Made by a program: the position numbers and the translations under genes | Notes under the pieces: generated by a model | Databases searched by the model: none | What the model saw: the letters and a program-made list of their open reading frames with translations, nothing else | Told to the model about the DNA's origin: nothing | In this document: in pieces, positions 35,538-44,831 of the stretch | Layout: each line of letters opens with the position of its first letter | How positions within the stretch are numbered: the stretch's first letter is position 1 | Assembly (NCBI GenBank): GCA_947165255.1 | Contig: CAMUZR010000004.1 | Location: 62,001 to 126,000, forward strand | From: an uncultured Bacteroidales bacterium | GTDB taxonomy: Bacteria; Bacteroidota; Bacteroidia; Bacteroidales; P3 | DNA: 64,000 bases | Reading direction: 5' to 3'

Positions 35538-37943
35538 CTAGAGTTCGCGTAAAATCTCTTCTAGTTGGACCTCGTCGTGCACGAGCACTTCGCGCGCTTT
35601 GGAGCCGTTGTAGGGACCTACGATGCCGGCGGCCTCTAATTGGTCGATGATGCGGCCGGCACGGTTATAGCCTAGCTGCAATTTGCGCTGTAGGAGCGAT
35701 GTGGAGCCGAATTGGCTGGCCACGACCAGGCGGGCGGCGTCGTTGAAGAATTCGTCTTTCTGTTTGGGATCGAAGTCCTTGTTGGGCTCCTCGTTTTCAT
35801 CTAGATATTCGGGTAGGAGGAAGCCGTCGGGATAGCCACGCTGGGAACCGATGAAGTCGGCCAGTTGCTCGATTTCTTCGGTTTCTATAAGGGCACACTG
35901 GATACGCACCAGGTCGGAACCGGAGAGTGAGATAAGCATGTCGCCGCGACCGATAAGGCGTTGAGCCCCGCTGCAGTCGAGAATGGTGCGGGAATCGATG
36001 CCACTGGTGACTTTGAAGGCCACGCGGGCAGGGAAGTTGGCTTTGATGGTGCCTGTGATGATGTTGGTGGTGGGGCGCTGGGTTGCAATGATAAGGTGAA
36101 TGCCTACGGCACGGGCTAGCTGGGCGAGGCGGCAGATGGGCATTTCGACTTCTTTGCCGGCAGTCATGATAAGGTCGGCAAATTCGTCTATGACTAATAC
36201 GATGTAGGGGAGAAAACGATGGCCGTTTTCGGGGTTGAGGTGGCGGTGGATGAACTTGTCGTTGTATTCGGTTATTTTGCGTACTCCGGCCTGCCGCAGG
36301 AGGTCGTAGCGCTGGTCCATTTCGATGCAGAGAGAGTTGAGTGTACGCACTACTTTCTTGACATCGGTGATGATGGCTTCTTCACTGTCGGGCAGTTTGG
36401 CCAGATAGTGACGTTCGATTTTGTTGTAAAGGGAGAGCTCGACTTTTTTGGGGTCGACCATGACGAATTTAAGCTCGGAGGGATGCTTTTTGTAAAGCAG
36501 GGAGGCTATGACGGCATTGAGACCTACGGATTTGCCGGTGCCGGTGGCACCTGCCATGAGCAGGTGGGGCATCTTGGCTAAGTCGGTGACGAAGGGTTCG
36601 TTGCTGATGGTTTTGCCGAAGGCGACGGGGAGTTCCATCTTGGTGTTGTTGACGAAAGCATCGCACTCTAGCATGCTCTTCATGGATACAATCTGAGGCT
36701 TGGCGTTGGGCACTTCGATGCCTACGGTGCCTTTGCCGGGGATGGGGGCGATGATGCGGATGCCTAATGCTGAAAGACTTAGGGCAATGTCGTCTTCAAG
36801 GCTTTTTATTTTGGAGATGCGCACACCTGGGGCGGGCTTGATTTCGTAGAGTGTGACGGTTGGACCAGGGGAGGCGGTGATTTGGACGATTTCGATGCCG
36901 TAGTTTCGAAGGGTTTCCACAATGTGGTCTTTGTTGGCCACAAGTTCTTCCTTGGTCACCTTGGTGTTCTTGGTTTCCCAGTCGGTGAGCAGGTCGGTGG
37001 ATGGCATTTGGTATTGCTTGAGGTCCAGATGAGGGTCGTAAAGTTCGTCGATGCCGAAATGGGTGCCTTCTTGGGTGGCTTCCAGTTCGGAATATTTGTC
37101 TAGTTCCTCCTCTTCGGCGGCGGTGCCGTCGATACCCATGTTGTTGTCGGCAATGGTGAAGTCAACCTCTTGGGGAGTTGTGGGCTGGGGATCTTGAGCT
37201 TTGCCCTGCTGGGCTTTCTGATTGATGCGGGCAAATTCGTCGTCGATGTCGAAGGTTACCTTGTCAGTTTTTTTGTCTTCTGAAAGATTGGTGTCAGAAT
37301 CAGTGGCATTAGGAGTCTTTTCTTGGCTTAACTCCTCAGATGCGGTGTTGCGGTTGGCAAGGCGCTCTTTCAGATTGATTTTGGGCAGGCTTACCTCGGG
37401 TATCTTAGGCACCCGGATGCGCATGCGGTGGACAAAGATGAGAAACACCATGGCCACAAAAATGAGTAGGACGACTACTCCCCAGCGGATGAGCATATAG
37501 AGTTCCTCGGAAACAAACTTGCCGGTGATGCCCACGTAGTTGCCGAAGGTTTCGCTTTTGAAAAGACGGCCGTTGAGGTAGCCCAAAACGGTAGAAAGCC
37601 ATAGCATCCAGAAGAGGGTGGCCCAAAAGGTTTTCCACCATGGGAGCAGATGTACTTTGCAGAGACGGAGGCCATAGACGAACAGCAGGAACGAGAAGCC
37701 GAGAGAGGCGATGCCGAAAGTGTCCTGCACGACGAAACTGGCTAGAAGGTAGCCCAGACGTCCCATCCAATTGCTCTGGCTAGGCCAGGAAACGAAAAAG
37801 GAGATGGTGGAGATGGTAAGAAATAGTGCCAGGAGTATATAGCAGACGCCGCGCAACTTGCGGCCTCGTTCGCTTCTGCAGAATTCGACGAATTTTCCTG
37901 TTGGGCGTACTTTCTTTTTCTTCGATGTCTTTGCTTTTGCCAT
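35538..37943 (-). CDS. ftsK: DNA translocase FtsK/SpoIIIE
   Basis: An 801-residue septal DNA pump that clears chromosome termini at division. Four hydrophobic helices fill about residues 30-175. An acidic linker follows (about 200-310), then the alpha/beta motor with Walker A MAGATGTGKSVGLNAV (about 465-480) and Walker B YIVLVIDEFADLIM. The C-terminal gamma winged helix is present (LLQRKLQLGYNRAGRIIDQLEAAG). Size is normal for Bacteroidetes. Confidence 0.96.
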   Translation of the reverse strand: MAKAKTSKKKKVRPTGKFVEFCRSERGRKLRGVCYILLALFLTISTISFFVSWPSQSNWMGRLGYLLASFVVQDTFGIASLGFSFLLFVYGLRLCKVHLLPWWKTFWATLFWMLWLSTVLGYLNGRLFKSETFGNYVGITGKFVSEELYMLIRWGVVVLLIFVAMVFLIFVHRMRIRVPKIPEVSLPKINLKERLANRNTASEELSQEKTPNATDSDTNLSEDKKTDKVTFDIDDEFARINQKAQQGKAQDPQPTTPQEVDFTIADNNMGIDGTAAEEEELDKYSELEATQEGTHFGIDELYDPHLDLKQYQMPSTDLLTDWETKNTKVTKEELVANKDHIVETLRNYGIEIVQITASPGPTVTLYEIKPAPGVRISKIKSLEDDIALSLSALGIRIIAPIPGKGTVGIEVPNAKPQIVSMKSMLECDAFVNNTKMELPVAFGKTISNEPFVTDLAKMPHLLMAGATGTGKSVGLNAVIASLLYKKHPSELKFVMVDPKKVELSLYNKIERHYLAKLPDSEEAIITDVKKVVRTLNSLCIEMDQRYDLLRQAGVRKITEYNDKFIHRHLNPENGHRFLPYIVLVIDEFADLIMTAGKEVEMPICRLAQLARAVGIHLIIATQRPTTNIITGTIKANFPARVAFKVTSGIDSRTILDCSGAQRLIGRGDMLISLSGSDLVRIQCALIETEEIEQLADFIGSQRGYPDGFLLPEYLDENEEPNKDFDPKQKDEFFNDAARLVVASQFGSTSLLQRKLQLGYNRAGRIIDQLEAAGIVGPYNGSKAREVLVHDEVQLEEILREL

Positions 37944-38030
37944 GGTGTGCTTACTAGTTGTTTGTTTAGGGAAAGGAAGTGCCGGGAGGAATGAAACCTT
38001 AGCAGTGTGTTCGCTCCCGATAATAACTTC

Positions 38031-38070
38031 AAAAAGATGCTATAGTCCCCCCAAGGAAGCTATAGCATCT
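38031..38070 (-). terminator. hairpin terminator after the secreted DUF4412-like gene
   Basis: AGATGCTATAG pairs perfectly with CTATAGCATCT around a 14-base loop, and TTTTT follows on the minus strand. It lies 31 bases past the stop at 38102. Confidence 0.85.
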
Positions 38071-38101
38071 ATTGTTTTTCTGTAGGTGACAGGATTTGCT
38101 G

Positions 38102-38818
38102 TTATTCCAGAAGTTCGGCAGCCTCCTGGAACTCCTTCATGATTTGGGCGAATTCCTCGTCGTTGACATCCTTGTATCCAGCGGGGAGGAGCAGTTCGGC
38201 CTCTTTTACCTTGCCTTTGATAATTTCGGTGCAGGTGTAGGTGATGGCGCGACCTTCACTGCCCTGCTGGGTGAAGATGAGGGGGAAGCCCTTGGTGTTG
38301 CCAAAAATAAGGCAGTATTCGGGTCCGATTTCTTCGGTGTACCAGCATTCGGCAGGATTGTCGTTGCCGGTTTCGTCATAGCGGTGCATGATGAGTTTCT
38401 TGGCGGTGAAGCCAAAGATGTCCTTGGTGCCCTCTACTCTCTCGTAGTAGAAGTGACCGGGCTCTTTGTCTTCAATATAGAGGCTGTCCATCTCTTCTTT
38501 GGTAGACTCGCCACGGACAAGCAGTTTGCCGTCGCCGTCGTAGGTTTCAAGCTCAATGCCGTTGGCGGCAAGGTAGCCGATGGCCTGGCTGAGGTCGATG
38601 GCTTGTGCCACTTTCATGCCGATTTGCTGGGTTTGGCCGGACATGAGTTTATTGTCGTATACTTTGATTTCAATCGTGCTCTGGTCTTCAGGAATCTGAA
38701 CATCGACAGTGCCAGTGCTGGTGAGCTTGTACTTGACAATTCCGCGGAAATTGTTTTGAGCTTTCACGGCGCCCATTGTAAGCACCATAATGAGGGCTGC
38801 AAATAATAATTTTTTCAT
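38102..38818 (-). CDS. secreted protein of unknown function (DUF4412-like, weak)
   Basis: A 238-residue protein with a cleavable signal peptide ending KAQ. The body is a mostly beta-strand domain with FRGIVKYKLTSTG at its start and FGFTAKKLIMHRYDETG later. That is the layout seen in outer-membrane-lipoprotein-carrier-like and DUF4412/GLPGLI proteins of Bacteroidetes, which recognise a metal or lipid ligand of unknown kind. The assignment is weak. It precedes ftsK but is separated from it by a terminator. Confidence 0.6.
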   Translation of the reverse strand: MKKLLFAALIMVLTMGAVKAQNNFRGIVKYKLTSTGTVDVQIPEDQSTIEIKVYDNKLMSGQTQQIGMKVAQAIDLSQAIGYLAANGIELETYDGDGKLLVRGESTKEEMDSLYIEDKEPGHFYYERVEGTKDIFGFTAKKLIMHRYDETGNDNPAECWYTEEIGPEYCLIFGNTKGFPLIFTQQGSEGRAITYTCTEIIKGKVKEAELLLPAGYKDVNDEEFAQIMKEFQEAAELLE

Positions 38819-38917
38819 TTTTATACCTAATTTTATTTTTTTTCTGACTTCTTTAACGTGAAAAAGGGGGAAATAGTATTTTCCCCCACAAAAAAATCCA
38901 CTAATCCTGTATGCACT

Positions 38918-39280
38918 TTACCATCCCTTAGGCAGCACTATGTTGGCAACCAAATGTGCATCTTCGAAAAGCGGCGCTATCTCCTCATCGCTGAATCCGG
39001 CTATGCCGCATCCGATGCGTGTCACGAGAAATGTCTTTTCGGGGTGTTGCTGTGCAAACTGGATGAATTCGTCCACGTATGGCTTGATAGTATCCACACC
39101 ACCTTGCATGGTGGGAATGGCGTAGCTCTGTCCTTGCAGTCCTACTCCTTGTCCCATCTTGGCCCCGAAACGTTCAAAGGCTAGGCGGGCTGCCCCGCCA
39201 CCGTGCATGCCGGCCAAATTGCTTCCGAAGACGAAAACTTCGTTCTCTTTCAGGTGGGTAATGAATTCGGGTGTGTACAT
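38918..39280 (-). CDS. small macro-domain-like protein
   Basis: A 120-residue protein with EVFVFGSNLAGMHGGGAARLA near residues 14-34, a glycine-rich loop like that of macro domains, and TRIGCGIAGFSDEEIAPLF near the C-terminus, which matches the second phosphate-binding loop. The family usually found under this pattern is a compact macro-like group seen in bacteria and phages. ADP-ribose or nucleotide binding is an inference. It is in the same direction as the genes on both sides but with wider gaps. Confidence 0.7.
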   Translation of the reverse strand: MYTPEFITHLKENEVFVFGSNLAGMHGGGAARLAFERFGAKMGQGVGLQGQSYAIPTMQGGVDTIKPYVDEFIQFAQQHPEKTFLVTRIGCGIAGFSDEEIAPLFEDAHLVANIVLPKGW

Positions 39281-39337
39281 GATACTATAGTCTGAGTTCT
39301 GAATACTAGAAAGGCGCGGCCTTACAGAAGCCGGAAT

Positions 39338-41053
39338 TTAGTTATTAATAAAAGTGCGCTGACCCCAGTTGTCGCCAAGCGAACCGCCGATAATCATGCT
39401 GGGCTCCTGCAGTTTACCTTGCAGCGATGACTCGTAGGCCTGGTTTTTGGTCACGTTGTTGAACAGCTCTTGGAAGGTAACTTCGCCGCGGGTGTACTTC
39501 AGCTCTTTCAGAATATAATAGGTGAAGAAACCATGGTGCTGGTCAATGAAGCTGTAGGCAGTCTTGTCGCCGTCGGCAGCCATAAAGATGACAATGTCGT
39601 CGCGCACACGAGGAGCACGGTAACGCTTGGTCTCGCGCTCCATGCCGAAAAATTCTTTACCGTTGCGCTGTATGCCGTTGCAGCTGGCATCGATAATGAA
39701 AGTGTAGCTCAGCGCCTGGGTCTTTTTGAACCAACCGCAAAGGGTGTCGATGGATATACACTGGCTCAACACTTTGTCCATATCCTTGCCGCTCAGCGTG
39801 ATGCCGCTGGGCAAGGTACCGTCCTTGCTGCGGAAGGCGCGAATCTTGCTCACGTCGATGCCACTGGGCATAAGGTAGGGCTGATACTTAGCGTTGCTGG
39901 TGCCGTGGCCGGCATAGTAGATAATGATATGCACATCGCCGTTCTGCGCCTTGATAATGTCTTTCAGCCAGTGAATGCCTTCGTTGTAAATCATCTGACG
40001 ATTAGCGTTGTGCAGCACCTTCACATGGCGCGAAGGAATGCCCAGAGTGTGCACAAAATACTGGTGCAGCACGTCGCCGTCATTGCTGGCAAAGTCGCAG
40101 TTGGGCAGTGGCGCGGTGTACTCCTCGTCGGCTACGATAAGGGCGTAAGTCTTGCTGTTGCTATTCTCCTCGATGGAAGGAATGTTGAAGTCCACATACT
40201 CGTCGTTCATCAGGGCGGCCTCCATGTTTTTCGCGGCGGCGTCAAAAGCACCGTGGACAACAATTTGCAGCTGGCTACGGCGGTAGTGGGGACCCGTCAT
40301 GTCGAAACAGCGGGTCACGTAGTAGTACTCATTTTCCGTGTTCTTCATGTTGCGGACGTTGTTGGCCAGGAAGTCCTGAATGCTGCGGGCGCGCAGATAG
40401 GCCAGTTGGGCATTGGTAGTGATGCCGTCCTTCACATCCACCGAAATGCGCACGTTCTCGTCGTTGAAAACGGCCGGCATATAGCGGAAGTCGCCATATT
40501 CGCCCTTGTAGTCGATATGTGTTATTTCGGCCGCATCGGTGGTCGAAGTGATAGTCACCGTAGTCTTGCGGCCGGGAGCGAAGATGTCGCCCAGCTCCTC
40601 GTCCACCATGCGCTGCGTGATATTGCAGATGGCGCGGCAAGAATTAGACGTATTCCACAGATAGGCAGCCGAGGGATAGTCGTCTTCCGTACCCTCAAAA
40701 TGGTGGCAGGTATAGGCCAAATTGAAGACGTAATTGATTTCCGGCACTCCGTCCTCGGTAGTGTCTTCCCTCACATCGGAGGTGATGCGGACGAAGGTCT
40801 CGTCATACAGTTTCTCAGCGTTGGGCAGGTTGATGAGCATGTGCTGCACCTGTTTGTTCATCTGTTTCTCGCGCTGCTGCACTGTCTGGCGTAGGCGTTT
40901 AATAATGAAGGTGTGGATGTCGTCATTGTATTGGTGCTCGCTCTGTGGCGAGTCCGAAACGGTCTGAGCCTGAATGCTTAGCGGCAGAACGAAAGTCATG
41001 GCCAGCAGCCCCGTCAGGGCCATGCGGCGGCAGTTCTTAAAGATTCTTTTCAT
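39338..41053 (-). CDS. secreted caspase-like (C14) protein with an OmpA-like-looking segment
   Basis: A 571-residue protein with a signal peptide (1-30). Residues about 300-530 are a caspase/metacaspase p20-like domain: KTYALIVADEEY, then YYAGHGTS with His383, then FIIDASCNG with Cys458 as the dyad. Ahead of it (about 200-272) NAQLAYLRARSIQDFL and RRSQLQIVVHG recall the OmpA-like peptidoglycan-binding core, in degenerate form. The rest of the N-terminus is unrecognised. Export suggests a periplasmic or surface role, unlike cytoplasmic metacaspases. It has its own promoter. Confidence 0.85.
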   Translation of the reverse strand: MKRIFKNCRRMALTGLLAMTFVLPLSIQAQTVSDSPQSEHQYNDDIHTFIIKRLRQTVQQREKQMNKQVQHMLINLPNAEKLYDETFVRITSDVREDTTEDGVPEINYVFNLAYTCHHFEGTEDDYPSAAYLWNTSNSCRAICNITQRMVDEELGDIFAPGRKTTVTITSTTDAAEITHIDYKGEYGDFRYMPAVFNDENVRISVDVKDGITTNAQLAYLRARSIQDFLANNVRNMKNTENEYYYVTRCFDMTGPHYRRSQLQIVVHGAFDAAAKNMEAALMNDEYVDFNIPSIEENSNSKTYALIVADEEYTAPLPNCDFASNDGDVLHQYFVHTLGIPSRHVKVLHNANRQMIYNEGIHWLKDIIKAQNGDVHIIIYYAGHGTSNAKYQPYLMPSGIDVSKIRAFRSKDGTLPSGITLSGKDMDKVLSQCISIDTLCGWFKKTQALSYTFIIDASCNGIQRNGKEFFGMERETKRYRAPRVRDDIVIFMAADGDKTAYSFIDQHHGFFTYYILKELKYTRGEVTFQELFNNVTKNQAYESSLQGKLQEPSMIIGGSLGDNWGQRTFINN

Positions 41054-41081
41054 TGCGCAATGAATATTTTTTTACAATTTG

Positions 41082-41089
41082 CAAAATTA
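41082..41089 (-). promoter_or_regulatory. -7 promoter element (TAATTTTG) of the caspase-like gene
   Basis: Matches TAnnTTTG on the minus strand 28 bases upstream of the ATG. Confidence 0.5.
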
Positions 41090-41161
41090 TACCTTTTTAT
41101 CCGATAAAAAACTGCCCTCGCCAGAAAGAAATCAACCTCCAAAAGTTAATAAGACTATCCC

Positions 41162-41953
41162 TTACCGGGTCCACCCGTCCATGCGGTAGACTTTCTCCAG
41201 CAGCTTCGTTTCTTCGCCATAGACATCTTGGTGCCACACCTCCACCCGCACGGCATAGTAGTCGCCAAAGTCCCCTTCAGACAGTATGAAGTCCTTTTGC
41301 CGCATATTCGCCACCTGCCCGAACTCGGTGTGGTCTTTCACCTCCGTCACTGTGCGGAAAATAATATTTTCCTCCGAAAGGGGCTCACCGCTTCCGGCTT
41401 CAAAGCAGCGCAGAAAGATAGTCCCGTCCTCCAACGCAGGGTAGTAGAAATCATAGCGGTACTGCCCCAATTCGCCTGCCAGCTGCAGCCACGTCTGCGG
41501 GTCTTCGGGGTCGACCAGTGCGGCGGTGTAGGATGTGTCGCGATAAGGGTATTTAATCTCTATCTTCAGCGGTTCGTTCAGCTCAATTCCCTCAGGAATA
41601 GGGTGTCGCGAGGCGTAATGGTCAGGCAGCGTCGATACCATAAAGCCTACTAATAAGTCTTCAATTAAAAGCAGGGCCAGCCATACGATGTCGGCCACCA
41701 CTAATTCTATGCCTCTTAGGGTTTGCCTGTGCACAAAGGCATCGATTGCCCCCGCCAACAACAGCAGCACCGACAAAAGCGATATGACCAAAAAAGCCCA
41801 TCCCAGCCAGGTGGGTTCCATGCTTTTCCCCAACCAAAAAATCATCAGCAAAATGATAAAATGTAGCCCCAGCGTTATCAGCGGGATTCTCCACGCATAT
41901 TTCATCAGCCATTGCCACGCGCCTTGCTTTCTTTCTTCTGCGTTCATGGTCAA
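41162..41953 (-). CDS. membrane protein of unknown function
   Basis: A 263-residue protein with three hydrophobic segments in the first ~110 residues (about 20-42, 48-72, 80-105) and a soluble C-terminal part of about 155 residues, probably extracytoplasmic. That part contains a strand-rich segment and no catalytic motif I recognise. It may start at the second Met. It is 108 bases upstream of the caspase-like gene in the same direction, with its own promoter element. Confidence 0.65.
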   Translation of the reverse strand: MTMNAEERKQGAWQWLMKYAWRIPLITLGLHFIILLMIFWLGKSMEPTWLGWAFLVISLLSVLLLLAGAIDAFVHRQTLRGIELVVADIVWLALLLIEDLLVGFMVSTLPDHYASRHPIPEGIELNEPLKIEIKYPYRDTSYTAALVDPEDPQTWLQLAGELGQYRYDFYYPALEDGTIFLRCFEAGSGEPLSEENIIFRTVTEVKDHTEFGQVANMRQKDFILSEGDFGDYYAVRVEVWHQDVYGEETKLLEKVYRMDGWTR

Positions 41954-41989
41954 GTGTTTTCTATCATAAGGTTAATTGTCAATTAGGTG

Positions 41990-41997
41990 CAAAAATA
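41990..41997 (-). promoter_or_regulatory. -7 promoter element (TATTTTTG) of the membrane-protein gene
   Basis: Exact TAnnTTTG match on the minus strand, 36 bases upstream of the start at 41953. Confidence 0.5.
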
Positions 41998-42668
41998 CAA
42001 AAATAATCTCTATTGATTATCGTTTAACAGAGAAAAACTATTGTCGTCCCGCTGGTTGCCTTCAGCGCGCATGCCTGGTAGACGATGCAAGGGCTTGGCC
42101 TAGCAATCAGGTTATTATTGCTCCCACTTTCAGCAATCATTGCCTGCATTGCGACCAATCGGCTCAAAACTATTACCCGTTTGACCTCCGATTTATAATA
42201 GTTAGACACCATTAAGAGAAAAAAACTACACCCGACCAACGTTTTTTTTTCTTTTCAAATCCTTCGCTGTAGGTCCACCAGTTCGTTGTTATTTCGTCTT
42301 TACTTCGTCTATATGTCTTCGTCCAAAAAACATAGAAATGGCGAAAGAGTATAGATTGAGTGACGAGAGCAGAGCGAGCCATGTACGAACTAAAACAATG
42401 GGCTGTTTTATCAAAATTTGGTTTTAGGCAGTTGCAAGCAATCCTTTTGAATGACCTATGGGGGGTAAAGCAAATGAATAGTTTTTGGTAGACGTAGGTG
42501 GGCAGTTGTGAAAATCATTGTGGCCTATCTCTTTTTCGGGGGACTAAGATGGTTCTTTCGCCGTGGCCGTACAGATGCCATATCGGGTGGGCAGTGGCCA
42601 GGCGGCTGGTTGAGGGTGCTCTGTTGAAAAGTTTGGGAGGCTTTATGTTGGGAGGTGTTGGTTTGGCG
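41998..42668. other. 670-bp intergenic region without a gene
   Basis: No supportable coding region. A pyrimidine-rich tract near 42284-42325 repeats the word TTCGTC several times. Short open frames on both strands show no family features. It could be decayed coding DNA, but no parent gene is recognisable. Confidence 0.5.
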
Positions 42669-43556
42669 TTAGATAAGTCTTCGGGTGCGTTTGCGGTAGT
42701 CGGCATAGGCGGGTTTGATGGCCAGCTGGCGCCGTTCCATCATGGGTATGCTGATGAAGAGGAAGAGGGCTGTCATGGAGATGGGAGCCACGACTAGCCA
42801 GGGGCGACATGCTATGCCGTAGACGGATACGTACATTAGCCACACCCCCCACCAAAAACTGATTTCGCCAAAATAGTTGGGGTGGCGGCCGTGTCGCCAA
42901 AGACCCGTTTTGAGGATTTCGTCGCGGCTGGTGCGCCACCGGACAAAGCGGTGCCGCTGGATGTCGGCCACCAGCTCGATGGTCACGGCTCCTAAGCATA
43001 CGGCCAGTGCCACCCACGAGAGGGGGTTGGCTTCGGCAGCCTGCTCGGGAAGCAGCAGGGCGGGCAGCATGGCCACGAAGACTTGAAGGGTGGGCACCAG
43101 ATTGAGTCCGAAGAGGTTGATAAGCTGGAAGTAGAAAGGATTGCGGTTCTGCCGATAGCGCGTGTAGCGCCAGTCCTCGGCATGGAGGCCTTGGAAGGTA
43201 TAGGCCCAGTTGCCGGTGAGGCGGAAGGCCCAAATCCAGACTGCTGCCAAGAGGAGGAGAGAGGGCATGTTATAGCCTTCGATGCCAAGCCAGAAGGTGA
43301 GCATGAGCGGGGGTGCCACGCTCCAGTAGGGGTCGTAGACCGATACGTTTTTGCACATTACGCCACAGTGCCAGATGAAGACGGTGGCCACCACATCGGC
43401 CACAAAGAGGGCGAGGAGGGGGCTGGCGTATGCGCGTTCCATCCACCGATAGGACAGCAGGAACACCAGTGTGGCGAGTGCATAGATGATGGCGATGATG
43501 GCAAAACTGAGTCCGCGGGAGGGACAGTGGGCATTGCTGCCAGGTGAACTATTCAT
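42669..43556 (-). CDS. DUF1295 / steroid 5-alpha-reductase-like membrane protein
   Basis: A 295-residue membrane protein with about seven hydrophobic segments. DPYWSVAPPLML lies mid-protein, and the C-terminal GLWRHGRHPNYFGEISFWWG is the conserved NAD(P)H- or SAM-site region of the DUF1295/ICMT-like superfamily. Members reduce lipids or methylate them; which applies here is not known. Its start overlaps the end of the HEAT-like gene by 8 bases. Confidence 0.88.
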   Translation of the reverse strand: MNSSPGSNAHCPSRGLSFAIIAIIYALATLVFLLSYRWMERAYASPLLALFVADVVATVFIWHCGVMCKNVSVYDPYWSVAPPLMLTFWLGIEGYNMPSLLLLAAVWIWAFRLTGNWAYTFQGLHAEDWRYTRYRQNRNPFYFQLINLFGLNLVPTLQVFVAMLPALLLPEQAAEANPLSWVALAVCLGAVTIELVADIQRHRFVRWRTSRDEILKTGLWRHGRHPNYFGEISFWWGVWLMYVSVYGIACRPWLVVAPISMTALFLFISIPMMERRQLAIKPAYADYRKRTRRLI

Positions 43557-44061
43557 GGTTGGGTTCTTTATTGTATTTTTTGATTAGGTGTTTGAGGCCG
43601 GGCTTGTAGTGCTCGGAGTGCATCAGGCCGAGGGTTTGGCGAAACTCGTGTTCGAGTTCGGGGAAGTGGCTGCACATGCTGTGGGCCAGTTTCATACAGA
43701 GGGATTGTACGCCGGTTGGCTCTTCTAGCATGACCATGTGGCCGAGGCAGAAGTCTAGGAAGTCGGTGCGGATGTCCTCTTGGGCAATGCCCTGCCGCTC
43801 GATAAGGCTGAGTGTAAGCCTCCTGAGAGAGGAATCGGGGGTGGTGAGTGCGTAGTCGATGAGTCTTTCCTGCGGTATATGGGCAATGGCGCTCTTGGGT
43901 TTGTGGGTCAGCACCCAGGCGGCATTGCGGGCCACTTGGCTGTCGCTGTCATAAATGGCTTCGAACAGCACTTCGGTAGGCGTCCGCCCGGCAAGCGAGC
44001 GTATGTCGTCGATCGACAGCCGGCATTGCAGCTCATTGCGTATGGCATCGGTTTCTTCCAT
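43549..44061 (-). CDS. HEAT-like helical protein of unknown function
   Basis: A 170-residue protein predicted to be all helical. RNAAWVLTHKPK and SSLRRLTLSLIERQ resemble HEAT or adaptin-like repeat turns. It likely acts as a binding scaffold. It overlaps the DUF1295 gene by 8 bases and is probably co-transcribed with it. Confidence 0.65.
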   Translation of the reverse strand: MEETDAIRNELQCRLSIDDIRSLAGRTPTEVLFEAIYDSDSQVARNAAWVLTHKPKSAIAHIPQERLIDYALTTPDSSLRRLTLSLIERQGIAQEDIRTDFLDFCLGHMVMLEEPTGVQSLCMKLAHSMCSHFPELEHEFRQTLGLMHSEHYKPGLKHLIKKYNKEPNHE

Positions 44062-44119
44062 TTGTTTGTGAGTTATAAACTAGTGTGTTGTGTTTGTTTC
44101 TCGCATAGCATTTGGGTCA

Positions 44120-44127
44120 CAAATTTA
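44120..44127 (-). promoter_or_regulatory. -7 promoter element (TAAATTTG) of the HEAT-like/DUF1295 pair
   Basis: Matches TAnnTTTG on the minus strand 59 bases upstream of the start at 44061. Confidence 0.45.
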
Positions 44128-44168
44128 CACAAAAAAGATGAAATAGGCGCCTGGAAGGAAAAAATATT

Positions 44169-44325
44169 AAGTTACTAAAGTTTGACATGTAAAACCACCT
44201 GGGGTAATGCCCTAGGATTGTTGTGTTTTGGCCTTTCTGGCCAACAGAAGACTCAGATATAGCCATATTTTGTCTTAACAAGGTCGTCATGATGATTATA
44301 AAATGACTTGTCAAACTTTACCTTA
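44169..44325. repeat. MITE-like segment with inverted ~20-bp ends (left border of RHS island)
   Basis: Left end AAGTTACTAAAGTTTGACAT (44169-44188) and right end ACTTGTCAAACTTTA (44306-44320) are inverted relative to each other (13 of 14 core bases, TAAAGTTTGACA plus GT). The same motif recurs at 52276-52300 and 52347-52372. The right copy lies within the last codons of the displaced RHS gene. No transposase is present. Confidence 0.5.
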
Positions 44326-44819
44326 AACATGGCAAGCCACAATGCGAACTCTCCATCTTCATCAATATACATTATCGGATTGTTTCCACAATAGGAATAG
44401 CGGTTGAATCCTTGAGTGGAGAAGGGGTTCTGCACCTGTGGGTCGGGGGAGAAGAAGCGGCCAATGACTGGGTCGTAGAGGCGGGCGTTCATGTTGATGA
44501 TACCGAAGCGATCGTTGTGTTCATGTCCAGTAAAACCACGGCGGAACGCAAGGTTGATACCGTCCTGTGCCAAAGTCCAGTCGGAAGCACTCATGCGGTT
44601 GCCCCATGGGTCGAAATGACAACTTTGCACAACATTCCGATTGCCGTCCACAATGCGCTCCCTGCTTCCGAGCAGGTCGGTCTGCACGTAGTAGATGCTG
44701 TCGGCATTGGCGGTGGTATTATGTACATGTAGTGCCACAATCTTTCCTTCTGCGTAGATATTATCTATGTAACGCGAATATATAGTTTCTATTTCATATT
44801 CGCAGCCGTTCGCGCCCAT
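44253..44819 (-). CDS. displaced RHS core with a short alternative C-terminus
   Basis: A 188-residue fragment that begins within the end of an RHS protein. SRYIDNIYAEGKIVALHVHN through GRFFSPDPQVQNPFSTQGFN is nearly the same as the last RHS core of the large gene at 45338, including 71 identical bases (44410-44480 against 46179-46249). After YCGNNPIMYIDEDGE the sequences separate; only about 35 residues follow, the last part coinciding with a repeat end, so the new C-terminus may be truncated. It has no signal peptide. It starts 12 bases after the lipoprotein gene. This looks like a silent RHS tip that could replace the resident tip by recombination. Confidence 0.75.
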   Translation of the reverse strand: MGANGCEYEIETIYSRYIDNIYAEGKIVALHVHNTTANADSIYYVQTDLLGSRERIVDGNRNVVQSCHFDPWGNRMSASDWTLAQDGINLAFRRGFTGHEHNDRFGIINMNARLYDPVIGRFFSPDPQVQNPFSTQGFNRYSYCGNNPIMYIDEDGEFALWLAMFKVKFDKSFYNHHDDLVKTKYGYI

Positions 44820-44831
44820 AAGGGCGTGTGT

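Noticed and set aside
39470..40894. A 474-codon open frame opposite the caspase-like gene
   Set aside because: Valine/histidine-rich low-complexity translation with no domain; the minus strand carries a complete signal peptide and catalytic dyad.
42498..42797. A plus-strand frame overlapping the DUF1295 gene
   Set aside because: It overlaps the end of a well-supported gene on the other strand and has no recognisable domain.
44228..44244. A TTGGCC/GGCCAA hairpin beyond the displaced RHS gene
   Set aside because: It has no T-tract on the minus strand and the stem is only six bases, so it is not called as a terminator.
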